This document shows, in pieces, positions 1 through 8,316 of a stretch of 64,000 nt of DNA (the first letter of the stretch is position 1; every line of letters starts with the position of its first letter). Made by a program: the position numbers and the translations under genes. A model generated the notes under the pieces. That model did no database searches. It had not been told where the DNA came from and worked only from the letters and a program-made list of their open reading frames with translations. Source of the stretch: Polynucleobacter cosmopolitanus (GTDB lineage Bacteria; Pseudomonadota; Gammaproteobacteria; Burkholderiales; Burkholderiaceae); contig NZ_NJGG01000001.1 in NCBI RefSeq assembly GCF_002224225.1, forward strand, positions 897,374-961,373, in the 5' to 3' direction.

Positions 1-28
1 TTGGCTACAAAAGCCAGATATACAGTTA

Positions 29-66
29 GATGTAAAAAATGCCGCTGATGCGGCATTTTTTACATC
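29..66. terminator. Bidirectional intrinsic terminator
   Basis: A perfect 17-bp inverted repeat with a 4-base TGAT loop. The stem has a GC-rich core (ATGCCGC/GCGGCAT) flanked by A6 and T6 runs, so it can terminate transcription from both sides. It would end tupC transcription on the minus strand and an off-window gene on the plus strand. The first 105 bases hold no gene. Confidence 0.9.
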
Positions 67-105
67 TACTTAATTTAGTTTGATCATTTCCAGCTTACTT
101 CCAAC

Positions 106-804
106 CTACTTCCAACCCAATTCTCTGGCAATGAATTTTTTGGCTTGCTCTGTTTGCGGGCGCACAAAAAAATCTTCTGTACCGCAGGCTTCAAGGCATA
201 CACCTTCATTTAAGAAAACAACTTGATCTGCCAGTGCTTGTACTTGACCTAGGTGATGCGAAGTAAAAATGACGCCACAGCCATCATCTGCCATCTGTTG
301 AATAATGGTCTCTACTTGTTCTGTGGTGCTCGGGTCTAGATTGGCGGTTGGTTCATCCAAAAGAATCATCTTGGGGCGTTGACACTTGGCTCTGGCCAAA
401 CTCAAGCGTTGTCTCTCGCCAGCAGAAAGCTTTAAAGCTGATTGATTTTGAAGATGCGTGAGTCCTACCAAAGCCAATGCTTCATCAATATCACTTTCGG
501 TGATTTTGTGTTTGCCAATACTGTCTTTAACAATGGCCATGTTGGTTCTAACGCTGGCCTTGATAAGGGGTGTGTGATGAAGTACCAAAGCTGATTGAAG
601 CTCTACCCAGCCAGGTTGATAAATACCTGAATCTGCCTCGATTGCGCCATGTAAAAGTTTTAGCAGGGTTGTTTTACCCGAACCATTAGGACCAATCACG
701 GCAGTGATGCCTTGTCTTGGTATTTGGGTTGAAATAGAGAGAATCTTGCGTTCATCACGATGAATCACAATATCTTTTAAGTCAATCATCAAGTCTTTAT
801 CCAT
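106..804 (-). CDS. tupC: Tungstate ABC transporter, ATP-binding protein TupC
   Basis: Cytoplasmic ATPase that powers oxyanion import through TupB. Numbered from the ATG at 804 (232 aa), it has the Walker A motif GPNGSGKTT near residues 38-46, an ABC signature LSAGE near 126-130, Walker B ILLDEP near 147-152 and a switch histidine in TSHH near 181-184. This is a normal length for a stand-alone ABC subunit. The frame also opens upstream with TTG at 819, and an internal ATG lies at 789. I prefer 804, which overlaps the end of tupB by eight bases, as in a coupled operon. No strong ribosome site marks any of the three starts. The tungstate rather than molybdate or sulfate assignment rests on the TupA-type binding protein in the same operon. 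Confidence 0.9.
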   Translation of the reverse strand: MDKDLMIDLKDIVIHRDERKILSISTQIPRQGITAVIGPNGSGKTTLLKLLHGAIEADSGIYQPGWVELQSALVLHHTPLIKASVRTNMAIVKDSIGKHKITESDIDEALALVGLTHLQNQSALKLSAGERQRLSLARAKCQRPKMILLDEPTANLDPSTTEQVETIIQQMADDGCGVIFTSHHLGQVQALADQVVFLNEGVCLEACGTEDFFVRPQTEQAKKFIARELGWK

Positions 805-1492
805 AGCGGCGCTCAGCAAAAGATTTGATGACGGAGGTCAATAAATTCGCCAATAACACTATTCCCAATAGAACCATGCCTAAGGCAAGAGCAAGGGGTA
901 AGTCACCTTTGCTGGTTTCTAATGCGATTGCGGTGGTCATGGTGCGTGTTACTCGGTCAATATTTCCACCAACAATCATCACAGCGCCTACCTCAGAGAT
1001 GGCTCTAGCAAAACCAGCAAGCAGAGCAATAGATAAAGAGAAGCGACAGTCCCAGACCAACCATTTAAGCTTTGCAGCGATGGGGAGTCGCAAGGCAGAC
1101 ATGGTTTCACCATGAATACGCCAGCCATCCTCAATGATTTGGCGGGTGAGAGCAGCAATCAGTGGGGTGGTCAAAACGGACTGGGCCAAGATCATGCCTT
1201 TGGGAGTGAACAGCCAATTTAATTCCCCTAATGGGCCAGTTCTAGAAAGAAGTAAGTAAATAGCGACACCCACAATGACAGTGGGCACGCCCATGAGGCT
1301 ATTTAAGATAACGATGACAATCTGCCGACCTGGAAAATTTTGAATTGCAACGAGGGCGCCAAGAGGCATGCCTAAGACGCAACCAATGACAAGGGCTGAG
1401 ATGCTGACATGCAAAGAAACAATCACAATTTCCAATAAATTGGAATCGAGTGTTTCTAAGAGGGAAAAAGCATCATGGAAGGCCGATAACAT
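797..1492 (-). CDS. tupB: Tungstate ABC transporter, permease TupB
   Basis: Inner-membrane permease of 231 aa with about six hydrophobic segments and the cytoplasmic EAA-like loop of CysW/ModB-type permeases (around GETMSALRLPIAAK). It forms the translocation channel for the anion delivered by TupA. The stop overlaps the start of tupC. A 95-base gap containing a strong hairpin separates it from tupA upstream, which could let the binding protein be made in excess over the membrane parts. Known TupB proteins have this size. Confidence 0.92.
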   Translation of the reverse strand: MLSAFHDAFSLLETLDSNLLEIVIVSLHVSISALVIGCVLGMPLGALVAIQNFPGRQIVIVILNSLMGVPTVIVGVAIYLLLSRTGPLGELNWLFTPKGMILAQSVLTTPLIAALTRQIIEDGWRIHGETMSALRLPIAAKLKWLVWDCRFSLSIALLAGFARAISEVGAVMIVGGNIDRVTRTMTTAIALETSKGDLPLALALGMVLLGIVLLANLLTSVIKSFAERRYG

Positions 1493-1511
1493 GGCGATAG
1501 CTTAATGGTTT

Positions 1512-1541
1512 TTTCGACCTCGTGTTGAAACGAGGCCGAAA
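1512..1541 (-). other. Intercistronic hairpin between tupA and tupB
   Basis: Arms CCTCGT (1518-1523) and ACGAGG (1530-1535) pair across a 6-base loop. The stem extends outward past one mismatch through TTTCG/CGAAA. There is no U-tract after it on the minus strand, so it is more likely an mRNA-stabilising or attenuating stem than a full terminator. Confidence 0.55.
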
Positions 1542-1587
1542 GATATGACTATGTCAGATGAAGTTTATTCAGAGCTGCTAATAAACC

Positions 1588-2406
1588 TTATTTTTTAGCG
1601 TTAGGGAAAAAGCTTTGTTGGCCTTCGACCTTATAGCTGGCGATGGTTTGTTGTCCTTCGCTAGAGATGATCCAGTCAATGAATGCCTGGCCCTCAGCCT
1701 TTTTAACGTGAGGATGCTTGCTTGGGTTAACCAACATCACACCATATTGATTGAAAAGCTTTGGGTCGCCTTCAACAACAATGGCCAAGTCGCCTCTATT
1801 TTTAAATGTGAGCCAAGTGGCACGATCTGAAAGAATGTAACCATTCATGCCTGATGCTGTATTCAAAGCTGGGCCCATGCCTGAACCTGTTTCTTTGTAC
1901 CAAGGCTGCGTGGCTGAAACTTCTACGCCAGCACCTTTCCAATAGCGAAGTTCTGCAGCATGGGTGCCGCTTTTATCGCCACGAGAAATAAAGGTGGATT
2001 TAGCATTTGAAATTTTTTGAAGAGCAGCTTGGATATCATTGCCCTTGGTCTTTGCTGGGTCAGCTTTAGGGCCAATCAAAACGAAATCGTTGTACATGAC
2101 TTCAATGCGTTTTTCAGCAAAACCTTCAGCCACAAACTTCTCTTCAGCAACTTTATCGTGCACAAAAACCACGTCTGCATCACCACGACGACCAATGTCC
2201 AGGGCTTGACCAGTGCCAACAGCAACTACCTTGACCTGAATGCCTGTTTTTTTCTCAAAGACAGGGAGCAGGTGCTTAAAAAGTCCTGATTGCTCAGTTG
2301 AAGTTGTTGATGACACCACAATGCTCTTTTGAGCGTGGCTCATCCCAATAGTAGAAAAAGCCAATACAGCTAAAGCGCTGATTTTTAAAATATTACGTCG
2401 ATTCAT
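1588..2406 (-). CDS. tupA: Tungstate-binding periplasmic protein TupA
   Basis: Periplasmic solute-binding protein of 272 aa, first gene of the tup operon. Residues 1-25 form a signal peptide ending in SHA-Q. The mature N-terminus has the TTSTEQSGL phosphate-loop-like motif, followed by GTGQALDIGRRGDADVVFVH, and later SRGDKSGTH. This set is typical of TupA/WtpA-like binding proteins that hold tungstate with serine, threonine and arginine side chains. An AAGGAG ribosome site lies just before the ATG. The regulator at 2479 is divergent, with about 72 bases shared between the two starts. Molybdate binding cannot be excluded from sequence. Confidence 0.92.
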   Translation of the reverse strand: MNRRNILKISALAVLAFSTIGMSHAQKSIVVSSTTSTEQSGLFKHLLPVFEKKTGIQVKVVAVGTGQALDIGRRGDADVVFVHDKVAEEKFVAEGFAEKRIEVMYNDFVLIGPKADPAKTKGNDIQAALQKISNAKSTFISRGDKSGTHAAELRYWKGAGVEVSATQPWYKETGSGMGPALNTASGMNGYILSDRATWLTFKNRGDLAIVVEGDPKLFNQYGVMLVNPSKHPHVKKAEGQAFIDWIISSEGQQTIASYKVEGQQSFFPNAKK

Positions 2407-2460
2407 CTTGTCTCCTTTATAAATATGGCTATATCATCAACAATCATTTAAACAATATCA

Positions 2461-2480
2461 ATATGTAATTGATTTCATAT
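2461..2480. promoter_or_regulatory. Candidate operator in the tupA/regulator divergent promoter
   Basis: An imperfect palindrome with two 9-base arms (ATATGTAAT and ATTTCATAT, one mismatch) around TG. It ends on the first two bases of the regulator's start codon. AT-rich dyads with TATAT-like half sites are typical of ModE-family operators. The position would let the regulator repress its own gene and control tupA. Confidence 0.45.
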
Positions 2481-3501
2481 GCAAATTAAGATTAAGCCCA
2501 GTGTTTTTATTCATAAAAAACATAAAGTTCATACTGAACCAGTCGATTTGAGCTGGGTAGCTGGACTGCTGAGAGGTGTTCAAGATGGCCGATCTTTGCA
2601 GTCAGCTGCTGAAATCATGGAGATGTCTTATAGAACCCTTTGGAATCGTTTAAAAGCAGCAGAAAAGGAGTTGGATTGCCGTCTTTTGATGAGTGTGAAG
2701 GGGCATGGCTCAACTTTGACCGAAGCTGCCAAAACCCTATTGGCCATTGTTGATGAGGTGGAAAAAGAGTTTTCTGAGGTGAGTAAGGAGCAAGAAAAAA
2801 GATTGCAGCTTCACCTGGAGAACTTAAACAATGATGACCATAAGAAATGGTTACTTTGTGCAAGTAATGATCCCATCCTTGAAGACTCCGCCCAAGGAAT
2901 TAATGCTTTTGAACTGCGAACCATGGGTTCAGGCCAAGCTCTTGAGCGATTGTTATCAGGTGATGCTGATTTGGCCGGTTTCCATGTGCCAGACGATGAC
3001 AGTATTTCTGCAGTTCGTAAGCGCTTATCTGCTGAAGGCATTCAGGCATATCCAGTGATGAGGCGCAGCCAAGGATTGATCGTTGCTAAAGGTAATCCTC
3101 TGGGTATCAAACAATTAAAGGATCTGGCACGACCTGAGATTCGCTTTATCAATCGTCAACGAGGTGCAGGCACCCGATTAATGCTAGATAAGCTCTTGGA
3201 TGCCCATGGCCTTGCTGCACAAAAAATCAAAGGGTATCAGCGAGAAGAGTTCACTCACAGCGCCATTGCAACAGCTATTTTGGCTGGCACTGCGGATGTG
3301 GGGGTAGGGCTTAAAAGCGTTGCTATTGAGTATGGGCTGAACTTTATCCCCTTGGGCGATGAGACTTATTTCTTGGCCATGTCACCCAGCTTGATTAAGC
3401 GCAGTGCGGTGAGTGAGCTGATTAGAAAAATCAGAGGTCACGCTCATTCACGCGCTGGATACGAAGAAGTGAAGCTTAGAAAAAAGCAAGTTAACAAATA
3501 A
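2479..3501 (+). CDS. ModE-like HTH regulator with periplasmic-binding-like sensor domain
   Basis: Cytoplasmic one-component regulator of 340 aa. Residues 23-90 form a LysR/ModE-type winged helix-turn-helix (recognition region AAEIMEMSYRTLWNRLKAAE). Residues from about 123 to 330 resemble the PBP-like domain found fused to ModE-type HTHs, including GSGQALERLLSGDADLAGFH, RQRGAGTRLMLDKLL and AILAGTADVGVGL. The GAGTR segment recalls the oxyanion loop of TupA/ModA proteins. It therefore probably senses tungstate or molybdate and controls the divergent tupABC operon. There is no signal peptide or membrane segment. I do not assign a gene symbol because naming of these regulators is inconsistent. Confidence 0.88.
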   Translation: MQIKIKPSVFIHKKHKVHTEPVDLSWVAGLLRGVQDGRSLQSAAEIMEMSYRTLWNRLKAAEKELDCRLLMSVKGHGSTLTEAAKTLLAIVDEVEKEFSEVSKEQEKRLQLHLENLNNDDHKKWLLCASNDPILEDSAQGINAFELRTMGSGQALERLLSGDADLAGFHVPDDDSISAVRKRLSAEGIQAYPVMRRSQGLIVAKGNPLGIKQLKDLARPEIRFINRQRGAGTRLMLDKLLDAHGLAAQKIKGYQREEFTHSAIATAILAGTADVGVGLKSVAIEYGLNFIPLGDETYFLAMSPSLIKRSAVSELIRKIRGHAHSRAGYEEVKLRKKQVNK

Positions 3502-3529
3502 CTTAACATTTTCTTCGTTATAAATTTAA

Positions 3530-4954
3530 TTAACTTCTTACGATATGAACGCTGCAAGATGCTTCCTCAACAATTTTAGTCATTGAGCTTCGCCAAGGCG
3601 CCACCTTATTTGGAATCTTGTGTGAGGCGCCAATCATGATCATCGAAGCGTGGTTATCGTTCGCAAACTCAATGATGCGGGTAGCAGGGTCAATCGCCTC
3701 AAGTACATGAAAAGAAACTCTTTCAGTTGGCATGTTCAAGGGCTGTGCCCACTCCATTAACTGTGCCAAGTGATTGCGAACAATGCCTGAGGCAGTTTGT
3801 GTTTCTTCATTACCCTCAAATGTTGGTGTGCTAAATATAGTACTCAAGCAAATAATCCGACTCTCTGGATAGCCTTGCAATAAATGTTGCGCCGCATTTT
3901 GCATTTTGGAGCGCAATACCTCGTCATGTTGCCTGGTATCAATAGCTACGATCAGTACTGGCGCAGTATCTATTGCATTACTTGGTCTAGGGCATTCAGA
4001 GGGCTGATAGCCGGCCGCTTTGATCCATCGTTTGAAATTTGCCCATGGACTATTCGGAAAAATCTTTTCTGAGCGTTCGGTTAGTTGAATGCTTTGGGGA
4101 TTTTTAAGAAGATGACCCAACCGTTTTGCGCTTTGATACCGTTGATCGGCTAGAGGCTCCAAACAACGAAGAACAACTTCTTGGAGCCAAGGAGGTATTT
4201 CTTTTCTGAGAGCTCTTGGAGGTAGTGGTTCACTCCACATTCTTTTTCTGAGGCCATTAATAGAGCTGGGAGCGCCAAATGGATGTTCTCCAGTTAGCAT
4301 TTCATAAAGCAGGACGCCAATAGAGAAAATATCACTGCGCCAATCATTTCTGATGCCCATGATTTGCTCTGGCGAAATATAAGGGGCAGACCCAATACCT
4401 TTGATCATCGCCTCAAGAAGTAAATCAGGGAAACGCGCGTGGTGTGCTAACCCAAAATCAATCAAAGCTATTTTGCTATTAGGTTGAACCAAGATATTTT
4501 CTGGTTTGATGTCTAGGTGAATGACATCTTGTGCGTGGAGTGACCCTATGGCTGCAGCAATATTTGAAACAATTTCAATAACTTTTTCTATGTCATTTAG
4601 CCTGCCACCCTCTGCCTCAATAATTTTATCTAGTGGCGTGCCATTTAAATGCTCCATAGCTATATATGGTTTGGTGGCCATGTCACCTGTTCCAAAGACT
4701 CTTGGGACAAAAGGACTGTTAATGGCACTCATGATATTTAACTCGGTTTCAAAACCGATTAGGCTTTCAACAGGTTGATCTCGTCCAATACGAGGGACTT
4801 TTATCAGAATTGGATGGTCAATCCCAACTTTAGTGGCTTGGTATAAGACTGCCATGCCGCCTTTGTGAATTGGCTCGCCAATCAAAAAACCATCAATATC
4901 GTTGCCCTCTTGAAAAATATCTTTGATGGAGTCTAGATTTTTGTATAACACCAT
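3530..4954 (-). CDS. Ser/Thr protein kinase with C-terminal universal stress protein domain
   Basis: A 474-aa soluble protein with two domains. Residues about 22-285 are a complete Hanks-type kinase: Gly-rich loop near 30-34 (HKGGM), ATP lysine K52, helix-C glutamate E71, catalytic loop HLDIKPEN (146-153), DFG at 166-168 and SPE at 194-196. Residues about 331-474 look like a UspA domain (VLIVAID start, MIMIGAS near 438-444), but the usual ATP-binding G-x2-G-x9-G-S/T signature is not intact (GASHKIPNKVAPWRSSMT). No transmembrane segment is present, unlike PknB. Nine bases separate it from the upstream phosphoesterase gene, so the two are probably cotranscribed. Targets are unknown. Confidence 0.9.
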   Translation of the reverse strand: MVLYKNLDSIKDIFQEGNDIDGFLIGEPIHKGGMAVLYQATKVGIDHPILIKVPRIGRDQPVESLIGFETELNIMSAINSPFVPRVFGTGDMATKPYIAMEHLNGTPLDKIIEAEGGRLNDIEKVIEIVSNIAAAIGSLHAQDVIHLDIKPENILVQPNSKIALIDFGLAHHARFPDLLLEAMIKGIGSAPYISPEQIMGIRNDWRSDIFSIGVLLYEMLTGEHPFGAPSSINGLRKRMWSEPLPPRALRKEIPPWLQEVVLRCLEPLADQRYQSAKRLGHLLKNPQSIQLTERSEKIFPNSPWANFKRWIKAAGYQPSECPRPSNAIDTAPVLIVAIDTRQHDEVLRSKMQNAAQHLLQGYPESRIICLSTIFSTPTFEGNEETQTASGIVRNHLAQLMEWAQPLNMPTERVSFHVLEAIDPATRIIEFANDNHASMIMIGASHKIPNKVAPWRSSMTKIVEEASCSVHIVRS

Positions 4955-4963
4955 TTCTATCTA

Positions 4964-5722
4964 TTACTTTGCATTGAGAAGGCGCAGGGCCAGTTTTAGT
5001 GGGAGACCAGCCTGTTCGACTTTGGTGGCGGCTTTGTGATGGTCATAGTCTATGCGATTAAAAGTAATTATTTCTTGATCTAGTTCAAATAGGGCGTAAT
5101 TGGCCGCAGGATTACCATCTCTTGGTTGCCCTAAAGACCCTGTGATACTCACCCATTTTCTATGTTTAGAAATTGGAATTGGATTACCCGGCAAGGGTTT
5201 AAAGTGAAGTAACTTTCCTGAAGAGCTTTGATAGTAAAGGGCGGGTTCATGAACATGGCCAACAAATGTGTAGTTAGTGCCAGAGGCTTCGCTGCAACGC
5301 CATGCTGCCAAACTATCTTGTATATAGCTCCAGCTCTGAGGGTTTGCTGCTGATGCATGAACGTATGAAACATCATCAGTTTGATGCATCAGAGGTAAGT
5401 TTTTTAAAAAATTGACATGATCATCGTTGAGTTGTTCTCTGGTCCATTGAATGGCTTGCCAAGCATCAGAATTCATGAACTTTGAATGATCCATAAAAAT
5501 TGCCTGATCGTGATTACCTAATACGGCTTTTGCTTTTCCTTTATCAATTAATTCGGCAATTTTTTCAATGATTGCAACTGGGTCAGCGTTGTACCCAACC
5601 AAGTCACCTAAAAATATATATTCATCTACGCCACATTCATTGGCATGCTCTAGACATGCTTCAAAAGCTTCTAGGTTGCTATGAATATCTGCAAAAAGAG
5701 CAATCTTGTGGTTATTAGACAT
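4964..5722 (-). CDS. Calcineurin-like metallophosphoesterase
   Basis: A 252-aa soluble phosphoesterase with all two-metal motifs in order: DIH (residues 12-14), GDLVGYNADP, GNHD and GHVH. The NADP-containing block and overall length place it among YfcE/diadenosine-tetraphosphatase-like enzymes. Substrate is not predictable; both phosphodiesters and phosphoproteins are possible. It is the first gene of a pair with the kinase-USP fusion downstream, and the gap is only nine bases. That linkage suggests the phosphatase may oppose or modulate the kinase, but this is inference. Confidence 0.88.
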   Translation of the reverse strand: MSNNHKIALFADIHSNLEAFEACLEHANECGVDEYIFLGDLVGYNADPVAIIEKIAELIDKGKAKAVLGNHDQAIFMDHSKFMNSDAWQAIQWTREQLNDDHVNFLKNLPLMHQTDDVSYVHASAANPQSWSYIQDSLAAWRCSEASGTNYTFVGHVHEPALYYQSSSGKLLHFKPLPGNPIPISKHRKWVSITGSLGQPRDGNPAANYALFELDQEIITFNRIDYDHHKAATKVEQAGLPLKLALRLLNAK

Positions 5723-5821
5723 TTTGATTGGCGAGTATTAAACACCTACATTTTCAGCCATAAATTAAGGTTTTAGTTGCAATTTATCAAAAAGAATTGA
5801 ATTCGTATAAAATCACTCCTT

Positions 5822-6199
5822 ATGAGAAATTCGTTTAAACGCCACTTTTCACATTGGATCGCAATACTTGCGGTTTTAATGAGTTCTGTTGCGCCTACAG
5901 TTTCCCAAGCGGTGTCATTGGCTCAGAATGGTCAGGGCATATCCATTGAAGTATGTACCACCACAGGCATCCAAATGACCCAGGTCATTGATGCCAGCGA
6001 TGCTGATGAGCCAGCTCGGGCAAATGGCCATTGCCCTTTGTGTGTGGTTCATGGCAACTTCGTACTTCCATTAAATCACGAGCTTTCATTTGCAAAGCCT
6101 GTGAACAGTAATATATATCCTCAGCTTTTCTACCAGTCATCTAAGCCTTTATTTGCTTGGGTTGCGCTGCCCTCCAGAGCACCTCCCTCACTCGTTTGA
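5822..6199 (+). CDS. DUF2946 family copper-locus protein
   Basis: A 125-aa exported protein. Residues 12-30 form a hydrophobic signal ending VSQA. The conserved GHCPLCVVHG motif (CxxC at 71-74, with H70 and H77) is the hallmark of DUF2946, a family often beside TonB-dependent copper receptors and PCu(A)C chaperones, as here. The motif suggests metal binding in the periplasm. A TATAAA -10-like box sits at 5806-5811, only about ten bases before the ATG, and no Shine-Dalgarno sequence is visible. Function is not established for the family. Confidence 0.85.
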   Translation: MRNSFKRHFSHWIAILAVLMSSVAPTVSQAVSLAQNGQGISIEVCTTTGIQMTQVIDASDADEPARANGHCPLCVVHGNFVLPLNHELSFAKPVNSNIYPQLFYQSSKPLFAWVALPSRAPPSLV

Positions 6200-6211
6200 T
6201 TCTTAAGGTCG

Positions 6212-6256
6212 GCAACTATCTTTAGTTGCTCCGTATTGGAATGCGCACGCGCATTC
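6212..6256 (+). promoter_or_regulatory. Two perfect hairpins before the copper receptor gene
   Basis: Arms GCAACTA/TAGTTGC (6212-6229, loop TCTT) and GAATGCG/CGCATTC (6239-6256, loop CACG) sit in tandem in the 82-base gap between the DUF2946 gene and the receptor. Neither is followed by a U-tract. They could be an RNA element tuning receptor expression or a processing site. Confidence 0.4.
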
Positions 6257-6281
6257 AAAACAGATTCCATGCGAGTAAAAA

Positions 6282-8288
6282 ATGAAAAGAAATTATTTAT
6301 CACCAAAACCAATCGCTTTAGCAGTTGCGATGATGATTGCAGGCAATTGCGCTTATGCAAATCAAAATGTAACAATTCTTGAAGATGTTGTTGTGACGGC
6401 AGCTCAAATGACAACACCTACCACCATTGAATTAGATCCAAAGGTTCCTCGTCAACCTTTGCCAGCACATGATGGCGCTGACTTTTTGAAATCAGCCCCG
6501 GGATTTAGCATCATGCGTAAAGCTGGTACAGATGGTGAGCCAAACTTCCGCGGTATGGGTGGTTCACGCGTGAATATCTTGGCTGATGATCAAAATATCT
6601 TTGGTGGATGTGGTCAGCGCATGGATGCGCCAACAGCCTATATTTTTCCTGAGATTTACGACAAAGTAACAATTGTGAAAGGTCCTCAAACAGTTCTTTA
6701 TCCAGGGCATGGTTCAGCCGCCACTGTTCGTTTTGAAAAAGAGCAAAAGACCTATGACAAGCCAGGTTACGATGTTCACGCATCAGGTTTAGTGGGTAGC
6801 TTTGGTCGTCATGACGAAGTGGTCGATGCTAATCTTGGTAACAAAGATTACTTCGCCACATTTACAGGTTCAAATTCAAAATCAGATAACTACAAAGACG
6901 GTAATGGAACTGAAGTGCATTCCAAATACCATCGCTATAGTGCCTCATCTTCGGTCGGTGTAACACCTGACAACAATAAGCGTTTTGAGTTATCTGCAGG
7001 CAGAAGCAATGGTTATGCGGCTTACGCTGATAGAACGATGGATGGCACTAAATTCTTAAGAGAAAACGTTGCTGCCAAAGGTCAAATTAAGAATGTTTCT
7101 GACTTGGTTGAAAAAGTTGAATTTCAGATTTCAAGAAATACTATTTTTCATACTATGTCTGAGTCTATGAGGGGTAATCCATCCAGCTATATGGATGTAA
7201 CGCATGATACGAATGCGGCGCGGCTAACTTCAGATTTAAATTTAAGGGCCACAACAAAAGCCAAGGTTGGGCTTGATTTCTCTCAATCAACCCATGGAGG
7301 CAATATGCCAGGAATGGGTGCTCTTACTATTTCTGATGATTCTGAATTTAAAAATGCTGCTCTTTTTGCAGAAGTCACAGAGCAATTAAGTAAAAACAAT
7401 AAGTTAATTGCGGGATATAGAGGAGAGTCTTGGGAAGTTGCCGATAAGCGATCTGGTATGGCATCAACCACTTCTGGTCAAACTCGTAAAGAATTCACAA
7501 ACAGTGCTTTTGCTCGAGTTGAAAAAGCGTTAGATTCAATGCCAAACTCAACAGCATTTGTCGGTTTCGGAAGATCTGAGCGCATGCCTGACTATTGGGA
7601 ATTGATTTCTAATAAGCAGAATTCATCAGGAGCCAGCGCTTTGATGAGCACTAAAACTGAAAAAACCAATCAATTGGATTTGGGTTTATTGCACAAATCA
7701 GGCCCATTTGATTTGAGCGCATCAGCCTTCTATAACAAAATCAATGATTTTGTTTTGGTGGATGCTAGAAGCGGTTACGCATACGGTATGTATGGAACAC
7801 CGTCTTCTAGAAATGTGGATGCTCACACATATGGCGCTGAAATTACTTCAAGCTATGCTTTAACCAATGTTGTTAAATTTAATTCAAGCATTGCTTATGT
7901 AGAAGGTAAAAATGAAACTGATGGTCTGCCATTGGCTCAATTGGCACCCTTAGAAGGTAGGTTGGCGCTTGCCTATGATGATAAGAAATATTCATATGGT
8001 GCATTGCTAAGATTGGTTGCTCCGAAGGATGAGGTGGCTGTAGGTCAAGGCAATATCTCCGGGCAGGACGTTGCTAAATCTGGTGGGTTTGGAATTTTCT
8101 CTCTAAATGCCGGATATAAGCCCAATAAAAAGACCTTGATTGCAGCTGGCGTGGATAACGTTTTTGATAAAACTTATGCTGAGTTTATTAGTCGAGCAGG
8201 AGCTAACGTGGCTGGTTATACTCAAACCACTCGCGTTAACGAACCTGGCCGAACTGCTTGGTTAAAAGCAACGATTGCACTTGATTAA
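6282..8288 (+). CDS. TonB-dependent copper receptor, OprC-like
   Basis: Outer-membrane receptor of 668 aa. A signal peptide ends near residue 26 (AYA-N), then a TonB box EDVVVTA (34-40), a plug domain and a 22-strand-type barrel ending ATIALD. The plug holds GGCGQRMDAPTAY with C110 and M114, and the barrel region has FHTM with H290 and M292. These match the CxxxM-HxM copper site known for Pseudomonas OprC. The receptor probably imports copper ions across the outer membrane using TonB energy. It is followed after 28 bases by a PCu(A)C chaperone gene, supporting copper as the substrate. Confidence 0.92.
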   Translation: MKRNYLSPKPIALAVAMMIAGNCAYANQNVTILEDVVVTAAQMTTPTTIELDPKVPRQPLPAHDGADFLKSAPGFSIMRKAGTDGEPNFRGMGGSRVNILADDQNIFGGCGQRMDAPTAYIFPEIYDKVTIVKGPQTVLYPGHGSAATVRFEKEQKTYDKPGYDVHASGLVGSFGRHDEVVDANLGNKDYFATFTGSNSKSDNYKDGNGTEVHSKYHRYSASSSVGVTPDNNKRFELSAGRSNGYAAYADRTMDGTKFLRENVAAKGQIKNVSDLVEKVEFQISRNTIFHTMSESMRGNPSSYMDVTHDTNAARLTSDLNLRATTKAKVGLDFSQSTHGGNMPGMGALTISDDSEFKNAALFAEVTEQLSKNNKLIAGYRGESWEVADKRSGMASTTSGQTRKEFTNSAFARVEKALDSMPNSTAFVGFGRSERMPDYWELISNKQNSSGASALMSTKTEKTNQLDLGLLHKSGPFDLSASAFYNKINDFVLVDARSGYAYGMYGTPSSRNVDAHTYGAEITSSYALTNVVKFNSSIAYVEGKNETDGLPLAQLAPLEGRLALAYDDKKYSYGALLRLVAPKDEVAVGQGNISGQDVAKSGGFGIFSLNAGYKPNKKTLIAAGVDNVFDKTYAEFISRAGANVAGYTQTTRVNEPGRTAWLKATIALD

Positions 8289-8316
8289 AGAATTTGAATT
8301 AATTTAGGAGATATGC

